A DNA stretch of 61,874 nucleotides from Oceanobacillus neutriphilus. GTDB taxonomy: Bacteria > Bacillota > Bacilli > Bacillales > Amphibacillaceae. Position 1 is the stretch's first letter, and each line of letters begins with the position of its first letter. The DNA lies in contig NZ_BMLW01000022.1 of the NCBI RefSeq assembly GCF_014645515.1, positions 295 through 62,168 on the forward strand. Direction: 5' to 3'. Below are positions 45,325 to 54,412 of the stretch, piece after piece. Made by a program: the position numbers and the translations under genes. Under the pieces are notes generated by a model, which did not search any database, was not told where the DNA came from, and worked only from the letters and a program-made list of their open reading frames with translations.

Positions 45325-46095
45325 ATGTTAAAAACGTTACACAGTGCATTAGAAGTGCTTAAAATGTTTACAAGGGAAAAGCCCAAATGGGGCGGAAGAG
45401 AGCTTGCTAATGAGATGCAGATGAATCATACAAAAATTTATCGCATTTTAGAAACCTTGGAAAACAATAACTTTCTTTTTAAAGATCCAGCGACGAAGAA
45501 ATATTCATTAGGATTTGCCGTTTGGGAGCTGGGAACGGTGATGTACGAAGGGCTTAATGTCAAGCAGCTGATACGGCCAATTTTAAAAGAGCTGAGCCGT
45601 CAAACAGGGGAATCTGTATTTCTTACCTTATTAGACAAAGAAGAGGCTGTCACGCTTGATGTGCTTGAACCGGAAAATAAAGTGAAATTTTCCGTTTCTG
45701 TAGGCAGCCGTGCCCCTTTGTATGTTGGTGCTTCCTATCGATCTATTTTGGCGTATCTGGATGAAGAAACGATTGACAGAATATTAACTCCTGAAAGATT
45801 AATAAAGTATACGAACGATACGATGACCGATCCGGATGAATTAAGGGCAGAGCTGGACAAGATTCGTCAACAAGGATGGTCGAGAAGCCAGAGTGAGTAT
45901 ACGGAAGATATCATTGCCATTGCCGTTCCACTGTTCAGCAATAAAGGAATTATTGGTTCTATTACTGTATCTGGACCAGTCTATCGTATGCAGGATGAAA
46001 AAATAATGAATTATTTATCTCTTTTAATAGAGGCAAGAAATGAAGTTGCAGAAGTAATCGATAAGTATCAATTACAGTTAAATAGCAGTAATTAA
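45325..46095 (+). CDS. IclR-family transcriptional regulator
   Basis: About 256 residues: winged helix-turn-helix (about 1-65, with MNHTKIYRILETLE) and a C-terminal IclR ligand domain (about 75-250, with ESVFLTLLDKEEAV, ISRAPLYVGAS-like 'GSRAPLYVGAS' and the late AVPLFSNKGIIGSITVSGP). Possible starts are ATG 45325, ATG 45319 and TTG 45313, with GGGGAT as the likely ribosome site. It is probably the regulator of the surrounding locus and may bind the paired TGATTCA palindromes. Confidence 0.9.
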   Translation: MLKTLHSALEVLKMFTREKPKWGGRELANEMQMNHTKIYRILETLENNNFLFKDPATKKYSLGFAVWELGTVMYEGLNVKQLIRPILKELSRQTGESVFLTLLDKEEAVTLDVLEPENKVKFSVSVGSRAPLYVGASYRSILAYLDEETIDRILTPERLIKYTNDTMTDPDELRAELDKIRQQGWSRSQSEYTEDIIAIAVPLFSNKGIIGSITVSGPVYRMQDEKIMNYLSLLIEARNEVAEVIDKYQLQLNSSN

Positions 46096-46125
46096 AAAGA
46101 TATACTTATGAGAGGAAGTTTATGG

Positions 46126-47055
46126 ATGCAAGATTATATCAATGTGGCAGAGAGTGTGCTAGCAAATAATTTATTTATGAAACAAGATGAACAAATATTA
46201 ATTATTACCGATACAGAGCTAAAAGAAATCGCCAATATATTCTATCAGGCAGGCCTGAAAAGAAAAAATGAAACAGTGCTTATGGAAATGACTCCCAGAT
46301 TGAAATCAGGAGAAGAGCCTCCACAGACTATAAGTGAAGCTATGAAGGCAGCAGAGGTTGTTCTGTGTATCACAAAACATTCCCTCACGCATACAAGTGC
46401 AAGAAAAAATGCTTCCAGTGCCGGGGCTCGTATTGCAACGATGCCAGGTGTGACATTAGATATGCTGAAGAATGGAGCTATTTCAGCAGATTATAATGAG
46501 GTTGTTGAACGCACAAAAAAATATTGTGAATTACTTAATCAAGGTAATCAGGTCGAAATTAAAAAAGGAGATACCTCCTTATCTTTTTCGATTAAGAACA
46601 GGACAGGAATTGAGAGTACTGGTGTATTCCAGGAAAAAGGAGAAGCAGGGAATCTTCCTTCCGGGGAGGCTTACATTGCACCAATAGAGGATTCGGCTAA
46701 CGGGACAATAATGATAGATGGATCTGTTGCTGGGATTGGTGTGATAGAGGAACCTTTAACCTTAGAAATTGAAGATGGTAAATTAATTACGGCTAGTGGA
46801 GACAAAGGTAAAGAGCTGCTTGAATTATTAGGTGATGGAGACGGGAGAAAAATCGCTGAATTTGGGATTGGAACGAATAACAAGGCGCGGCTGATTGGAA
46901 ATGTTCTAGAAGATGAGAAAGTCTTTGGCACAGTGCATATAGCCTTTGGCAGTAATAAATCCTTTGGTGGAGAAACAGAAGCAAATGTACATATTGACTG
47001 TGTTATCAAAAATCCAATTGTATCTATTGATAATAAGGAAGTTATATTCAATTAA
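46126..47055 (+). CDS. M29-like aminopeptidase family protein (COG2309 type)
   Basis: About 309 residues. The C-terminal half carries the M29-type metal ligands: Glu in EFGIGTN, Glu in NVLEDEKV, His in TVHIAFG and the His-Asp pair in VHID. N-terminal Rossmann-like half. The family covers aminopeptidases T/S and ring-cleaving NicX-type enzymes, so the reaction is uncertain. ATG 46126 lies 9 bases after AGAGGA; a longer reading from 46108 would precede that ribosome site. It follows iclR directly. Confidence 0.85.
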   Translation: MQDYINVAESVLANNLFMKQDEQILIITDTELKEIANIFYQAGLKRKNETVLMEMTPRLKSGEEPPQTISEAMKAAEVVLCITKHSLTHTSARKNASSAGARIATMPGVTLDMLKNGAISADYNEVVERTKKYCELLNQGNQVEIKKGDTSLSFSIKNRTGIESTGVFQEKGEAGNLPSGEAYIAPIEDSANGTIMIDGSVAGIGVIEEPLTLEIEDGKLITASGDKGKELLELLGDGDGRKIAEFGIGTNNKARLIGNVLEDEKVFGTVHIAFGSNKSFGGETEANVHIDCVIKNPIVSIDNKEVIFN

Positions 47056-47162
47056 AATGCTAAGTTGGAGAATGCAGCTTATGTAGCAATTGTTAGAATT
47101 TCAGTTTTCTACTCAAAGTGACTGCAATCCGATTGTTATTAAAGAAAATAAATAATGAAGAT
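47056..47162. other. Short gap after the aminopeptidase gene
   Basis: No gene or clear signal before the terminator. Confidence 0.5.
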
Positions 47163-47195
47163 AAACCCTCAAAATTATTTTTTGAGGGTTTTTTT
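47163..47195 (+). terminator. Terminator of the iclR-aminopeptidase unit
   Basis: AACCCTCAAAA pairs with TTTTGAGGGTT, followed by a T-run. Confidence 0.9.
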
Positions 47196-47381
47196 AACTG
47201 TTTTCCAACTAAACATAAAACACAATAACAATTTTCACGATATAAATCTGATATTCTATTTCAATTTTAAGAAGCATATCCTAATACAAACCAAAAGCAT
47301 GTCAGAATTCTCATACGAGAAATCCACTATGTGAAAGCTGCTGATAAAATCTAATGGCTGAAAAGCGGGGGCAGATAATAT
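47196..47381. other. Upstream region of the cell-wall sugar locus
   Basis: It must contain the promoter of the operon, but no strong -35/-10 pair or cre site stands out. The GH20 ribosome site is GCGGGGGCAG. Confidence 0.4.
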
Positions 47382-49259
47382 ATGAAGCTTCACTTAACAG
47401 GAGAGCTGTCGCAGGTGAAAAAAGGACTGAGTCATCTGTTGAACGATCTGGATATTGAATTGGCGAAGGAAGGACATCGAATCCATGTGACGCAAAGAGA
47501 AGGTCCTCTTTTGGTGAAAAAACTTAACGGAAAAGGTGAAATTGTATTTCAGGATAAAATTCATTTTTTCAGAGGGCTTGGATTATGGCTGGAACATTTT
47601 TATTCAGAAACGGATTTCGAACTTATAGAGAAACCAAAGTTTACAATGAACGGTGCAATGCTGGATGCTTCCCGCAATGCAGTAATGAAGGTAGACGGAA
47701 TAAAGGATTTATTGCGTAAAATAGCGGTAATGGGACTCAATACATTGATGGTATATACAGAAGATACATATGAAGTAAAAGAATATCCTTATTTCGGTTA
47801 TATGCGTGGAAGATATACAAAGGAAGAGCTGAAGGAATGTGATCAGTATGCTGCAGAATTAGGGATTGAAATGATCCCGTGCATTCAGACACTAGCTCAT
47901 TTAACAGAAGCTTTAAAATGGAATTATGCAATCGATATACGGGATACCGCTGATATCTTATTAGCAGAATCCGAAGCAACATACACCTTTTTAGATCATC
48001 TCATTGAAGCTGCAAGCTGTCCATTTCAATCGAAGCGGATTCATATTGGAATGGACGAAGCACATCAGCTTGGTTTAGGGAAATATCTCGATAAACATGG
48101 CTATCAAAAAAGATTCGATATCATGAATAAACACCTTCAAGAGGTTATAGCCATTACGGATAAGAAAAAATTAAAGCCGATGATTTGGAGTGATATGTAT
48201 TTCCGCCTCGGCTCCAAGTATGGAGGTTATTATGACTTAGATGCTGAAATTCCGGAATCGGTCGTCGCGTCTGTACCGGAAACACAGCTTGTTTATTGGG
48301 ATTATTACCACGATGATGAAGAATTTTACCGTACCTTTATCCAAAAGCATAAGGCGTTAAAAGCTGATCCAGTGTTTGCAGGGGGTGTGTGGACGTGGAA
48401 TGGCATCTCTCCTAACTATGGAAAAGCCTTTGCTGCGAGTGAAGCAGCCTTGCATGCCTGTAAAAAAGAGGGGATTAGTGAGGCTTTTGCTACCATATGG
48501 GGAGATAACGGAGCAGAAACACCAATGGTGACAGCCTTACCGGTTTTACAGCTATTTGCCGAACATACCTACCATGAATCTTTCTCTGAAGAACATTTAC
48601 ACCGGCGGTTTCATTTTTGTACGGGAGCAAATTTTAATGACTTTATGCTTTTCAATCAATTAGATGAAACACCCGGGATAGCTAAGAATAATCCGCAAAC
48701 CTCCAACCCTTCCAAGCTGTTATTGTGGCAGGATATTTTGATTGGCTTATACGATGCGAATATCAAAAATTTTCCACTGAACAATCATTATACAGAGCTG
48801 ACAGCTAAGCTTGAGAAAGCAGCAGAAAGAAATTCAAATTGGAATCTATTATTTGATTTCTATAAACAGCTATCGCATGTTTTAAGTGTGAAAGCAGAAT
48901 TAGGAAGAGACTTGAAAGCAATGTATGATGATCAGAATCGAAGCAAGCTCCAGAATATGCTGCCTGCTTTAGAGGACGTGAAAGATCGTGTCGATACATT
49001 AAGAAAGGCTCATCGTAAACTATGGTTTTCATTCAATAAACCCTTTGGCTGGGAAATTATTGAGATTCGTTATGGCGGTGTGCTCGCACGAATAGATACG
49101 GTGATTTACCGCCTGCAGCAATATATCGAAGGAGAAATCAGCGGAATGGAGGAGCTGGAAGAAGAACGGCTGCATTTTGAAGGTCCATATCCTATGTCAG
49201 AAGGCTCCTTAGGCAGGAATCTCTATCATCGTATTGTAACAGCAGGTAATTTATCTTAA
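47382..49259 (+). CDS. GH20 beta-N-acetylhexosaminidase, cytoplasmic type
   Basis: A 625-residue family 20 glycosidase, similar in length and layout to streptococcal GH20C. The catalytic pair is Asp225-Glu226 in HIGMDEAH, preceded by the family opening 'LDASRNAVMKVDGIKDLLRKIA' (about 94-115). It releases terminal GlcNAc or GalNAc. There is no signal peptide or anchor, so it acts inside the cell. Its C-terminal 200 residues are helical. It is the first gene of the locus with nagZ, the importer and namZ. Confidence 0.88.
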   Translation: MKLHLTGELSQVKKGLSHLLNDLDIELAKEGHRIHVTQREGPLLVKKLNGKGEIVFQDKIHFFRGLGLWLEHFYSETDFELIEKPKFTMNGAMLDASRNAVMKVDGIKDLLRKIAVMGLNTLMVYTEDTYEVKEYPYFGYMRGRYTKEELKECDQYAAELGIEMIPCIQTLAHLTEALKWNYAIDIRDTADILLAESEATYTFLDHLIEAASCPFQSKRIHIGMDEAHQLGLGKYLDKHGYQKRFDIMNKHLQEVIAITDKKKLKPMIWSDMYFRLGSKYGGYYDLDAEIPESVVASVPETQLVYWDYYHDDEEFYRTFIQKHKALKADPVFAGGVWTWNGISPNYGKAFAASEAALHACKKEGISEAFATIWGDNGAETPMVTALPVLQLFAEHTYHESFSEEHLHRRFHFCTGANFNDFMLFNQLDETPGIAKNNPQTSNPSKLLLWQDILIGLYDANIKNFPLNNHYTELTAKLEKAAERNSNWNLLFDFYKQLSHVLSVKAELGRDLKAMYDDQNRSKLQNMLPALEDVKDRVDTLRKAHRKLWFSFNKPFGWEIIEIRYGGVLARIDTVIYRLQQYIEGEISGMEELEEERLHFEGPYPMSEGSLGRNLYHRIVTAGNLS

Positions 49260-49266
49260 ATAGGAT

Positions 49267-49300
49267 GTTCAAAAAGCCCAATGAACAGGACTTTTTGAAC
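49267..49300 (+). repeat. GTTCAAAAAG hairpin between GH20 and nagZ
   Basis: GTTCAAAAAG pairs perfectly with CTTTTTGAAC. It closely resembles the hairpin in the groES-groEL gap (15062-15101), both with CCAAT after the first arm. No T-run follows, so it is not a simple terminator. Confidence 0.65.
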
Positions 49301-49338
49301 GCACAGTTAAAAGGAAATAGAGAAAAGGAGAATGCTTC

Positions 49339-50928
49339 ATGGTCAAGAAGGAATTAGAAAGAAAAATTGGTCAGCTGCTCGTTGTCGGATTCGACGGGAC
49401 GACAGTGAACCCAAAAATAAAAAAATTAATTCATGATTATCATGTCGGTTCTATTATTTTATTTAGCCGAAATATTGGAGAGCCGGAAGAGGTATTGCAA
49501 TTAACCTCCGATTTACAAAAGGAAGCTAAAAAAGCTGGATATGAAAAACCATTGCTTATTTGTCTGGATCAGGAGAACGGCGTTGTCAGCAGAATCCATA
49601 AAGGATTAACTTCTTTTCCTGGATCGATGGCATTGGGAGCAACAGATAATCCACAATATGCTTATAAAATAGGTCTGGCAACAGGGAAAGAATTAAAAGC
49701 GCTCGGGATTAATTGGAATCTGGCACCTGTTTTAGATGTGAATAATAACCCAGATAATCCTGTCATCGGTGTTCGTTCCTTTGGTGAAGACGCTGAAAAA
49801 GTTGCTGAATTAGGTGAAGCCATGATGAAAGGGCTGCAGGATGCCGGAGTGATGACATCCTTAAAGCATTTTCCCGGGCATGGGGATACCAATGTAGATT
49901 CGCACCTGGATTTGCCGGTGATTTCACATGAGATGGAGCGACTGGAAAATATCGAATTGGTACCGTTTAAAGCTTGTATCGAAGCAGGTGCAGATTCTGT
50001 GATGACGGCTCATGTGTATTTCCCGGCGATTGAGCCGAAGGAAAATACACCGGCGACTCTATCCAAAAGCGTCTATAGTGATCTTTTACGTGAAAAGCTT
50101 GGATTTACAGGAGCAATTACAACAGACTGTATGGAAATGAAAGCAATATCGAATTCGATTGGAACTGAAAAAGGAGCTGTAAAGGCGCTGCAGGCAGGTA
50201 CGGATTTTGTCATGATTTCTCATACGTATACTGTCCAGGAAGGAGCTATACAGGAAATCGTAAGTGCTGTTGAAAGTGGAAAGCTGTCTCTTTCACGGAT
50301 TGAAGAATCGATCCAGCGCATTCATCGGTTGAAAGAAAAATATACGAGCTGGAGAGATTTTCATTTTCCCAAAGCAAAAGATGCCTTACAAATTGTCGGT
50401 TCAAAAAAACATCGACAGCTGGCACAAACCGCTTATCGGGAAAGTGTAACGATAGTGCATAATCATCAGCTGCTGCCGTTAAACACAGAAGAGCAACTGA
50501 AAGTCCTTGTGCTGGAGCCGGCACATGGAGCTATGATGCAGGCGGAGGATAACAAAAGAAATCAAAATTCACTCGGCTCTGCGGTAAGAGAATATGCTCC
50601 GGGTGCAGCTGTAGAAGTATATGACCTGAATGAACTTGAAAAGGCTGTGGACGGATTTACTGGCCAGGCCAAAAACTATGATTATATTATTTTAGGGACC
50701 CTGACCATAACTGAAAATAGTCCGGTGATTACACTCGTTAATCAATTACTGAAAGAAAATAAGAAGGTTATTGGAGTCGGTATGCGGAATCCGTATGATT
50801 CTCATTTTCTGCAAAATGTGCAAGCTTTTCTCAACACATATGAATCCAGCTATCCTGCCTTGCAAATTGCTGCAGGAGTAATTTTTGGTGAAGAAGAGGC
50901 AAAAGGAACATTACCGGTCAACATTTGA
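49339..50928 (+). CDS. nagZ: GH3 beta-N-acetylglucosaminidase NagZ
   Basis: A 529-residue family 3 glycosidase that removes GlcNAc from muropeptide-derived oligosaccharides. It has the NagZ loop KHFPGHGDTNVDSH (176-189) with the Asp/His dyad and the nucleophile Asp263 in TTDCMEMKA, plus a C-terminal second domain as in Gram-positive NagZ/YbbD. Unlike B. subtilis YbbD, which is exported, it starts MVKKELERKIGQLL with no signal peptide, so it is cytoplasmic. The start follows AAAGGAG. Confidence 0.93.
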   Translation: MVKKELERKIGQLLVVGFDGTTVNPKIKKLIHDYHVGSIILFSRNIGEPEEVLQLTSDLQKEAKKAGYEKPLLICLDQENGVVSRIHKGLTSFPGSMALGATDNPQYAYKIGLATGKELKALGINWNLAPVLDVNNNPDNPVIGVRSFGEDAEKVAELGEAMMKGLQDAGVMTSLKHFPGHGDTNVDSHLDLPVISHEMERLENIELVPFKACIEAGADSVMTAHVYFPAIEPKENTPATLSKSVYSDLLREKLGFTGAITTDCMEMKAISNSIGTEKGAVKALQAGTDFVMISHTYTVQEGAIQEIVSAVESGKLSLSRIEESIQRIHRLKEKYTSWRDFHFPKAKDALQIVGSKKHRQLAQTAYRESVTIVHNHQLLPLNTEEQLKVLVLEPAHGAMMQAEDNKRNQNSLGSAVREYAPGAAVEVYDLNELEKAVDGFTGQAKNYDYIILGTLTITENSPVITLVNQLLKENKKVIGVGMRNPYDSHFLQNVQAFLNTYESSYPALQIAAGVIFGEEEAKGTLPVNI

Positions 50929-50962
50929 TTTACTTTCATCTGCAAAGGGAGGGAGGAGGAAA

Positions 50963-50980
50963 ATGTGCAACAGAGGCTAA
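50963..50980 (+). other. Five-codon mini-ORF with a very strong ribosome site
   Basis: ATG TGC AAC AGA GGC TAA stands directly behind GGGAGGGAGGAGG, the strongest ribosome site in the region, 36 bases before the first binding-protein gene. It may be a leader or only a ribosome loading site. Evidence is thin. Confidence 0.2.
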
Positions 50981-51015
50981 TAAACAGATAAAGAAAATCT
51001 GAGGGGGGGATTAGT

Positions 51016-52629
51016 GTGAAATTCCAGAAAAAAATCCTGTTTCTATTATGCGTTTCCTTTTTATTGATACTTACTGCATGCGGTAACGATGAAAAAGAGG
51101 ATATGGGCGGAAGTGAAGAAGCACTTGATAATTTGAATCAAGATGGTATGCCAATTGTGGAGAATGAAATTACATTGGATGTATTTGCCGGTCATGCAGC
51201 ATCAACAGCGGAAGATTGGAATGATATTCCTGTCTTAAATGAGTATGAAAAAATGACGAATATAGACATGAACTGGAATCAGGTTCCTGTTGACGGGCTG
51301 CAGGAAAAAAGAAATCTGGCTCTTGCAAGTGGTGATTTACCAGACCTTTTCTATGGATCTTATATGCCAAATTCAGATTTATATAAGTACGGTGAGCAGG
51401 GTATTTTTATTCCTCTAAATGATTTAATCGATGAATATGCTCCGAATATAAAGGCATACCTGGAGAAATATCCAGAAATTAAAAAAGGTATCACTTTTCC
51501 AGATGGAAACATCTATGCAGTTCCCAGATTGAGAGATCCGGATTCTCCAACATCGCTGATGGATGATAAACCATGGATTAACAAAGAAATTTTAGATGAA
51601 TTAGGAATGGATAACCCGGAAACGACAGATGAATTTTATGAATATTTAAAAGCGGCAAAAGAATTATCCGTTGATGGCAATGATGTCATCCCGTTCAGCA
51701 GTGTGTCCATGGATCGTTTATTTCATTGGCTGACTGGCTCATTTGGGGTTTCAAATAAAGGAATTTTACATGGTTCCATTGATGAAGATCCGGAAACAGG
51801 AGAGTTGCGTTTTTACCGGACGGCTGATGAGTATAAACAATTGCTGGAATACATGAACAAGCTTTATACGGAAGGCTTGATTGAACAAAATATCTACTCT
51901 ATTGAAGTGGATCATTTTCTCGCAAATGGTGCAGAAGGAAAGTATGCTGCCATGAACTTCTTCAACCCGAAAGATTATTTTGGAGAAGAAGTGGGCGGCC
52001 GTTATGTTCCGGGAAATGCGCTGGAAGGTCCAAATGGAGATAAATTATTTACTTCCGTCATTTCACCAGTAAATAGCCTGGGACACTTCTCCATTACGAA
52101 TGTCAATGAAAATCCGGAAGCAACGATTCGCTGGATTGATTATTTCTGGAGCGATGAAGGAGCGAAGATGTTCTTTATGGGATTAGAAGGAGAGACCTAT
52201 GAAGAAACACCAGATGGGCCGGAGCTGACAGAAGAGATTACAAATAATCCTGATGGCTTAACCGTTCAGGAAGCATTGGCACAGTATATCATTAACCCGG
52301 GTGGTGGACATCCGGTTATTGAAAATCCGGAATATTCGACAGCACCGGAATTTCAGCCTGAAGATCTCGAAAATGCCGAGAATATGGCCCCTTACCTGAT
52401 TGAAGAGCCATGGCCATTTTTCTTCTATGAAGAAGAGGAACAGGCAACATTGGAATCACTAGGAGCGGATATTCAGAAGTATGTTGCGGAGATGGAAGCG
52501 CAATTTGTTACAGGAGAAACGTCATTTGAGGCGTGGGATAACTATGTAAAGACATTGGAAGAAATGGGTCTTGATGGGTATATGGAAATTCAGGAGAAAG
52601 CACTGGAGCGTTATGAAGAAGGTCAGTAA
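51016..52629 (+). CDS. Sugar-type substrate-binding lipoprotein (first copy)
   Basis: A 537-residue LplA/YtcQ-like extracellular solute-binding lipoprotein. The signal ends at LTACGND (Cys22), followed by the acidic MGGSEEALDNL linker and a family-1-type core (NLALASGDLPDLFYG, FPDGNIYAVP). The GTG start follows GAGGGGGG. It is a close paralog of the next gene over the full length. It captures oligosaccharides for the two permeases downstream. No ATPase lies in the locus, so a shared MsmX-type ATPase is expected. Confidence 0.92.
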   Translation: MKFQKKILFLLCVSFLLILTACGNDEKEDMGGSEEALDNLNQDGMPIVENEITLDVFAGHAASTAEDWNDIPVLNEYEKMTNIDMNWNQVPVDGLQEKRNLALASGDLPDLFYGSYMPNSDLYKYGEQGIFIPLNDLIDEYAPNIKAYLEKYPEIKKGITFPDGNIYAVPRLRDPDSPTSLMDDKPWINKEILDELGMDNPETTDEFYEYLKAAKELSVDGNDVIPFSSVSMDRLFHWLTGSFGVSNKGILHGSIDEDPETGELRFYRTADEYKQLLEYMNKLYTEGLIEQNIYSIEVDHFLANGAEGKYAAMNFFNPKDYFGEEVGGRYVPGNALEGPNGDKLFTSVISPVNSLGHFSITNVNENPEATIRWIDYFWSDEGAKMFFMGLEGETYEETPDGPELTEEITNNPDGLTVQEALAQYIINPGGGHPVIENPEYSTAPEFQPEDLENAENMAPYLIEEPWPFFFYEEEEQATLESLGADIQKYVAEMEAQFVTGETSFEAWDNYVKTLEEMGLDGYMEIQEKALERYEEGQ

Positions 52630-52712
52630 TTAGCAGCATTATAAGTGGAGAAAAGGAAGAACGTATCCATTTCCCTCCTTATAAAAGAATAAAAAGCCTG
52701 GAGGTATTTCCT

Positions 52713-54332
52713 GTGAATATCAAGAAAAAATTTATTATCTTAGCGGCAGTGCCGATCATCGCATTAGCCGCATGTAATAAAGAAAACAACGAGGATGTGG
52801 GCGGCAGTGAAGAGGCTTTAAATAATTTAAATACAGAAGGCATGCCAATTGTGGATGACACAATTGAATTAGAAATCTTTGCTGGTAAAGCAGCAACAAC
52901 AGCGGATGATTGGAATGACGTTTTACTTTTAAATGAATATGAAGAAATGACAAATATGGATATTACATGGAATATGGTACCGGCTGACGGATTAGAGGAA
53001 AAACGAAATCTGGCTCTTGCAAGCGGGGATTTGCCGGATGTTTTCTACTCTGCCAACCTGCCAGTTTCCGATGTTCAAAAGTACGGCGGCCAGGGCACAT
53101 TTATCCCTTTAAATGATTTGATCGAAGAATATGCACCAAATATCAAAAAGGTTCTGGATGAAAACCCGGATATCCGAAAAGGAATCACCTTCCCGGACGG
53201 AAATATTTATTCCATTCCGACCGTCTATTCACCAGATTTTTCATCCTTATTAATTGGTGCCAAAGGGTGGGTGAATGGAGACTGGTTAGAGCAGCTCGAC
53301 ATGGATAATCCGGAGACGACGGAAGAATTCTATGAGTATTTAAAAGCGGTGAAAGAAACGGATTTAAATGGCAATGGAAAAAATGATGAAATTCCATTAA
53401 GCAGTGTAGCGGAAATGTCCCGTATTATTCACTGGATATCCGGAGCATTCGGTGTTCAAAACCGCGGGCAGCTTCATACCTTAATTGACAGTGATCCAGA
53501 TTCAGAGGAGATCCGTTTTTACCCTATTGATGATCAATATAAAGAAATGCTGACGTATCTGAATAAGCTTTATGAGGAAGAGCTGATTGAACAGAACATT
53601 TATTCCTTAGAGGTGGATCAGCATCTGGCAAATGCAGCAGATGATCTTTATGGAGCTGTACAGTTCTACAATCCGATGGAATTGTACGGGAAAGAAGTTG
53701 GTGGTCAGTTTATTCCGGGGAACGCGCTGGAAGGTCCGGATGGTACGAAAATGTACACAGGAATTACCTCTCCTGTCCTTTCATTGGGTAATTTCCTGAT
53801 TACAAGTGAGAATGAAAACCCGGAAGCTGCGTTGAGATGGATTGATTATTTCTGGAGCGAGGAAGGGCAAAAAATGTTCTTTATGGGTATTGAAGGCGTG
53901 ACCTATGAGGAAACAGATGAAGGTCCGCAGCTGACAGAGGAAATAACGGATAATCCAGATGGCTTAACGCTGACGCAGGCACTGGCGGAATATATTATCA
54001 ATCCGGGCGGAAATCATCCAGTTATTATCACAGATGACTTCTTTACCGGTTCAGAAAATGCACCAACTGATGTAGAAGCTGCTGAGCAATTAGAGCCGTA
54101 TTTAATTGAAGAAATTTGGCCGGCATTTACGTATACAGCAGAAGAAAATGATCGTATTGCTGTACTGGAAACAGACTTGCAAAAATATGTAGAAGAAATG
54201 CAGGCCGGTTTTATTACAGGAGAGAATGGTTTCTCTGAATGGGATACGTATGTGGAAACTGTTAAGAACATGGGCTATGACGAATACATGGAAATACAGC
54301 AAGCCGCTTATGAGCGCTATAAGGAAAATTAA
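52713..54332 (+). CDS. Sugar-type substrate-binding lipoprotein (second copy)
   Basis: A 539-residue paralog of the preceding lipoprotein, with signal ending ALAACNK (Cys21), the same VGGSEEALNNLN start and shared blocks such as EKRNLALASGDLPD, PGNALEGP and WIDYFWS. The two differ mostly in loops that would line the binding cleft (for example around residues 165-175), which suggests different ligand ranges. The GTG start follows TGGAGG. A strong hairpin separates it from the permease genes. Confidence 0.92.
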   Translation: MNIKKKFIILAAVPIIALAACNKENNEDVGGSEEALNNLNTEGMPIVDDTIELEIFAGKAATTADDWNDVLLLNEYEEMTNMDITWNMVPADGLEEKRNLALASGDLPDVFYSANLPVSDVQKYGGQGTFIPLNDLIEEYAPNIKKVLDENPDIRKGITFPDGNIYSIPTVYSPDFSSLLIGAKGWVNGDWLEQLDMDNPETTEEFYEYLKAVKETDLNGNGKNDEIPLSSVAEMSRIIHWISGAFGVQNRGQLHTLIDSDPDSEEIRFYPIDDQYKEMLTYLNKLYEEELIEQNIYSLEVDQHLANAADDLYGAVQFYNPMELYGKEVGGQFIPGNALEGPDGTKMYTGITSPVLSLGNFLITSENENPEAALRWIDYFWSEEGQKMFFMGIEGVTYEETDEGPQLTEEITDNPDGLTLTQALAEYIINPGGNHPVIITDDFFTGSENAPTDVEAAEQLEPYLIEEIWPAFTYTAEENDRIAVLETDLQKYVEEMQAGFITGENGFSEWDTYVETVKNMGYDEYMEIQQAAYERYKEN

Positions 54333-54360
54333 AAGCTTCTCATCCTGAATAGAAGTTGAA

Positions 54361-54398
54361 TTTATCAACGGCTGGATTTATGCCCAGCCGTTGATAAA
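54361..54398 (+). promoter_or_regulatory. Strong hairpin between the binding-protein and permease genes
   Basis: TTTATCAACGGCTGG (54361-54375) pairs with CCAGCCGTTGATAAA (54384-54398), with no T-run, and ends two bases before the permease ribosome site AGGAGG. It probably protects the upstream message or lowers permease output. Confidence 0.7.
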
Positions 54399-54412
54399 CA
54401 GGAGGTTAAAGA

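Noticed and set aside
46671..47051. 126-codon minus-strand reading frame
   Set aside because: Antisense shadow of the M29-like gene, whose metal-ligand motifs make the plus frame certain.
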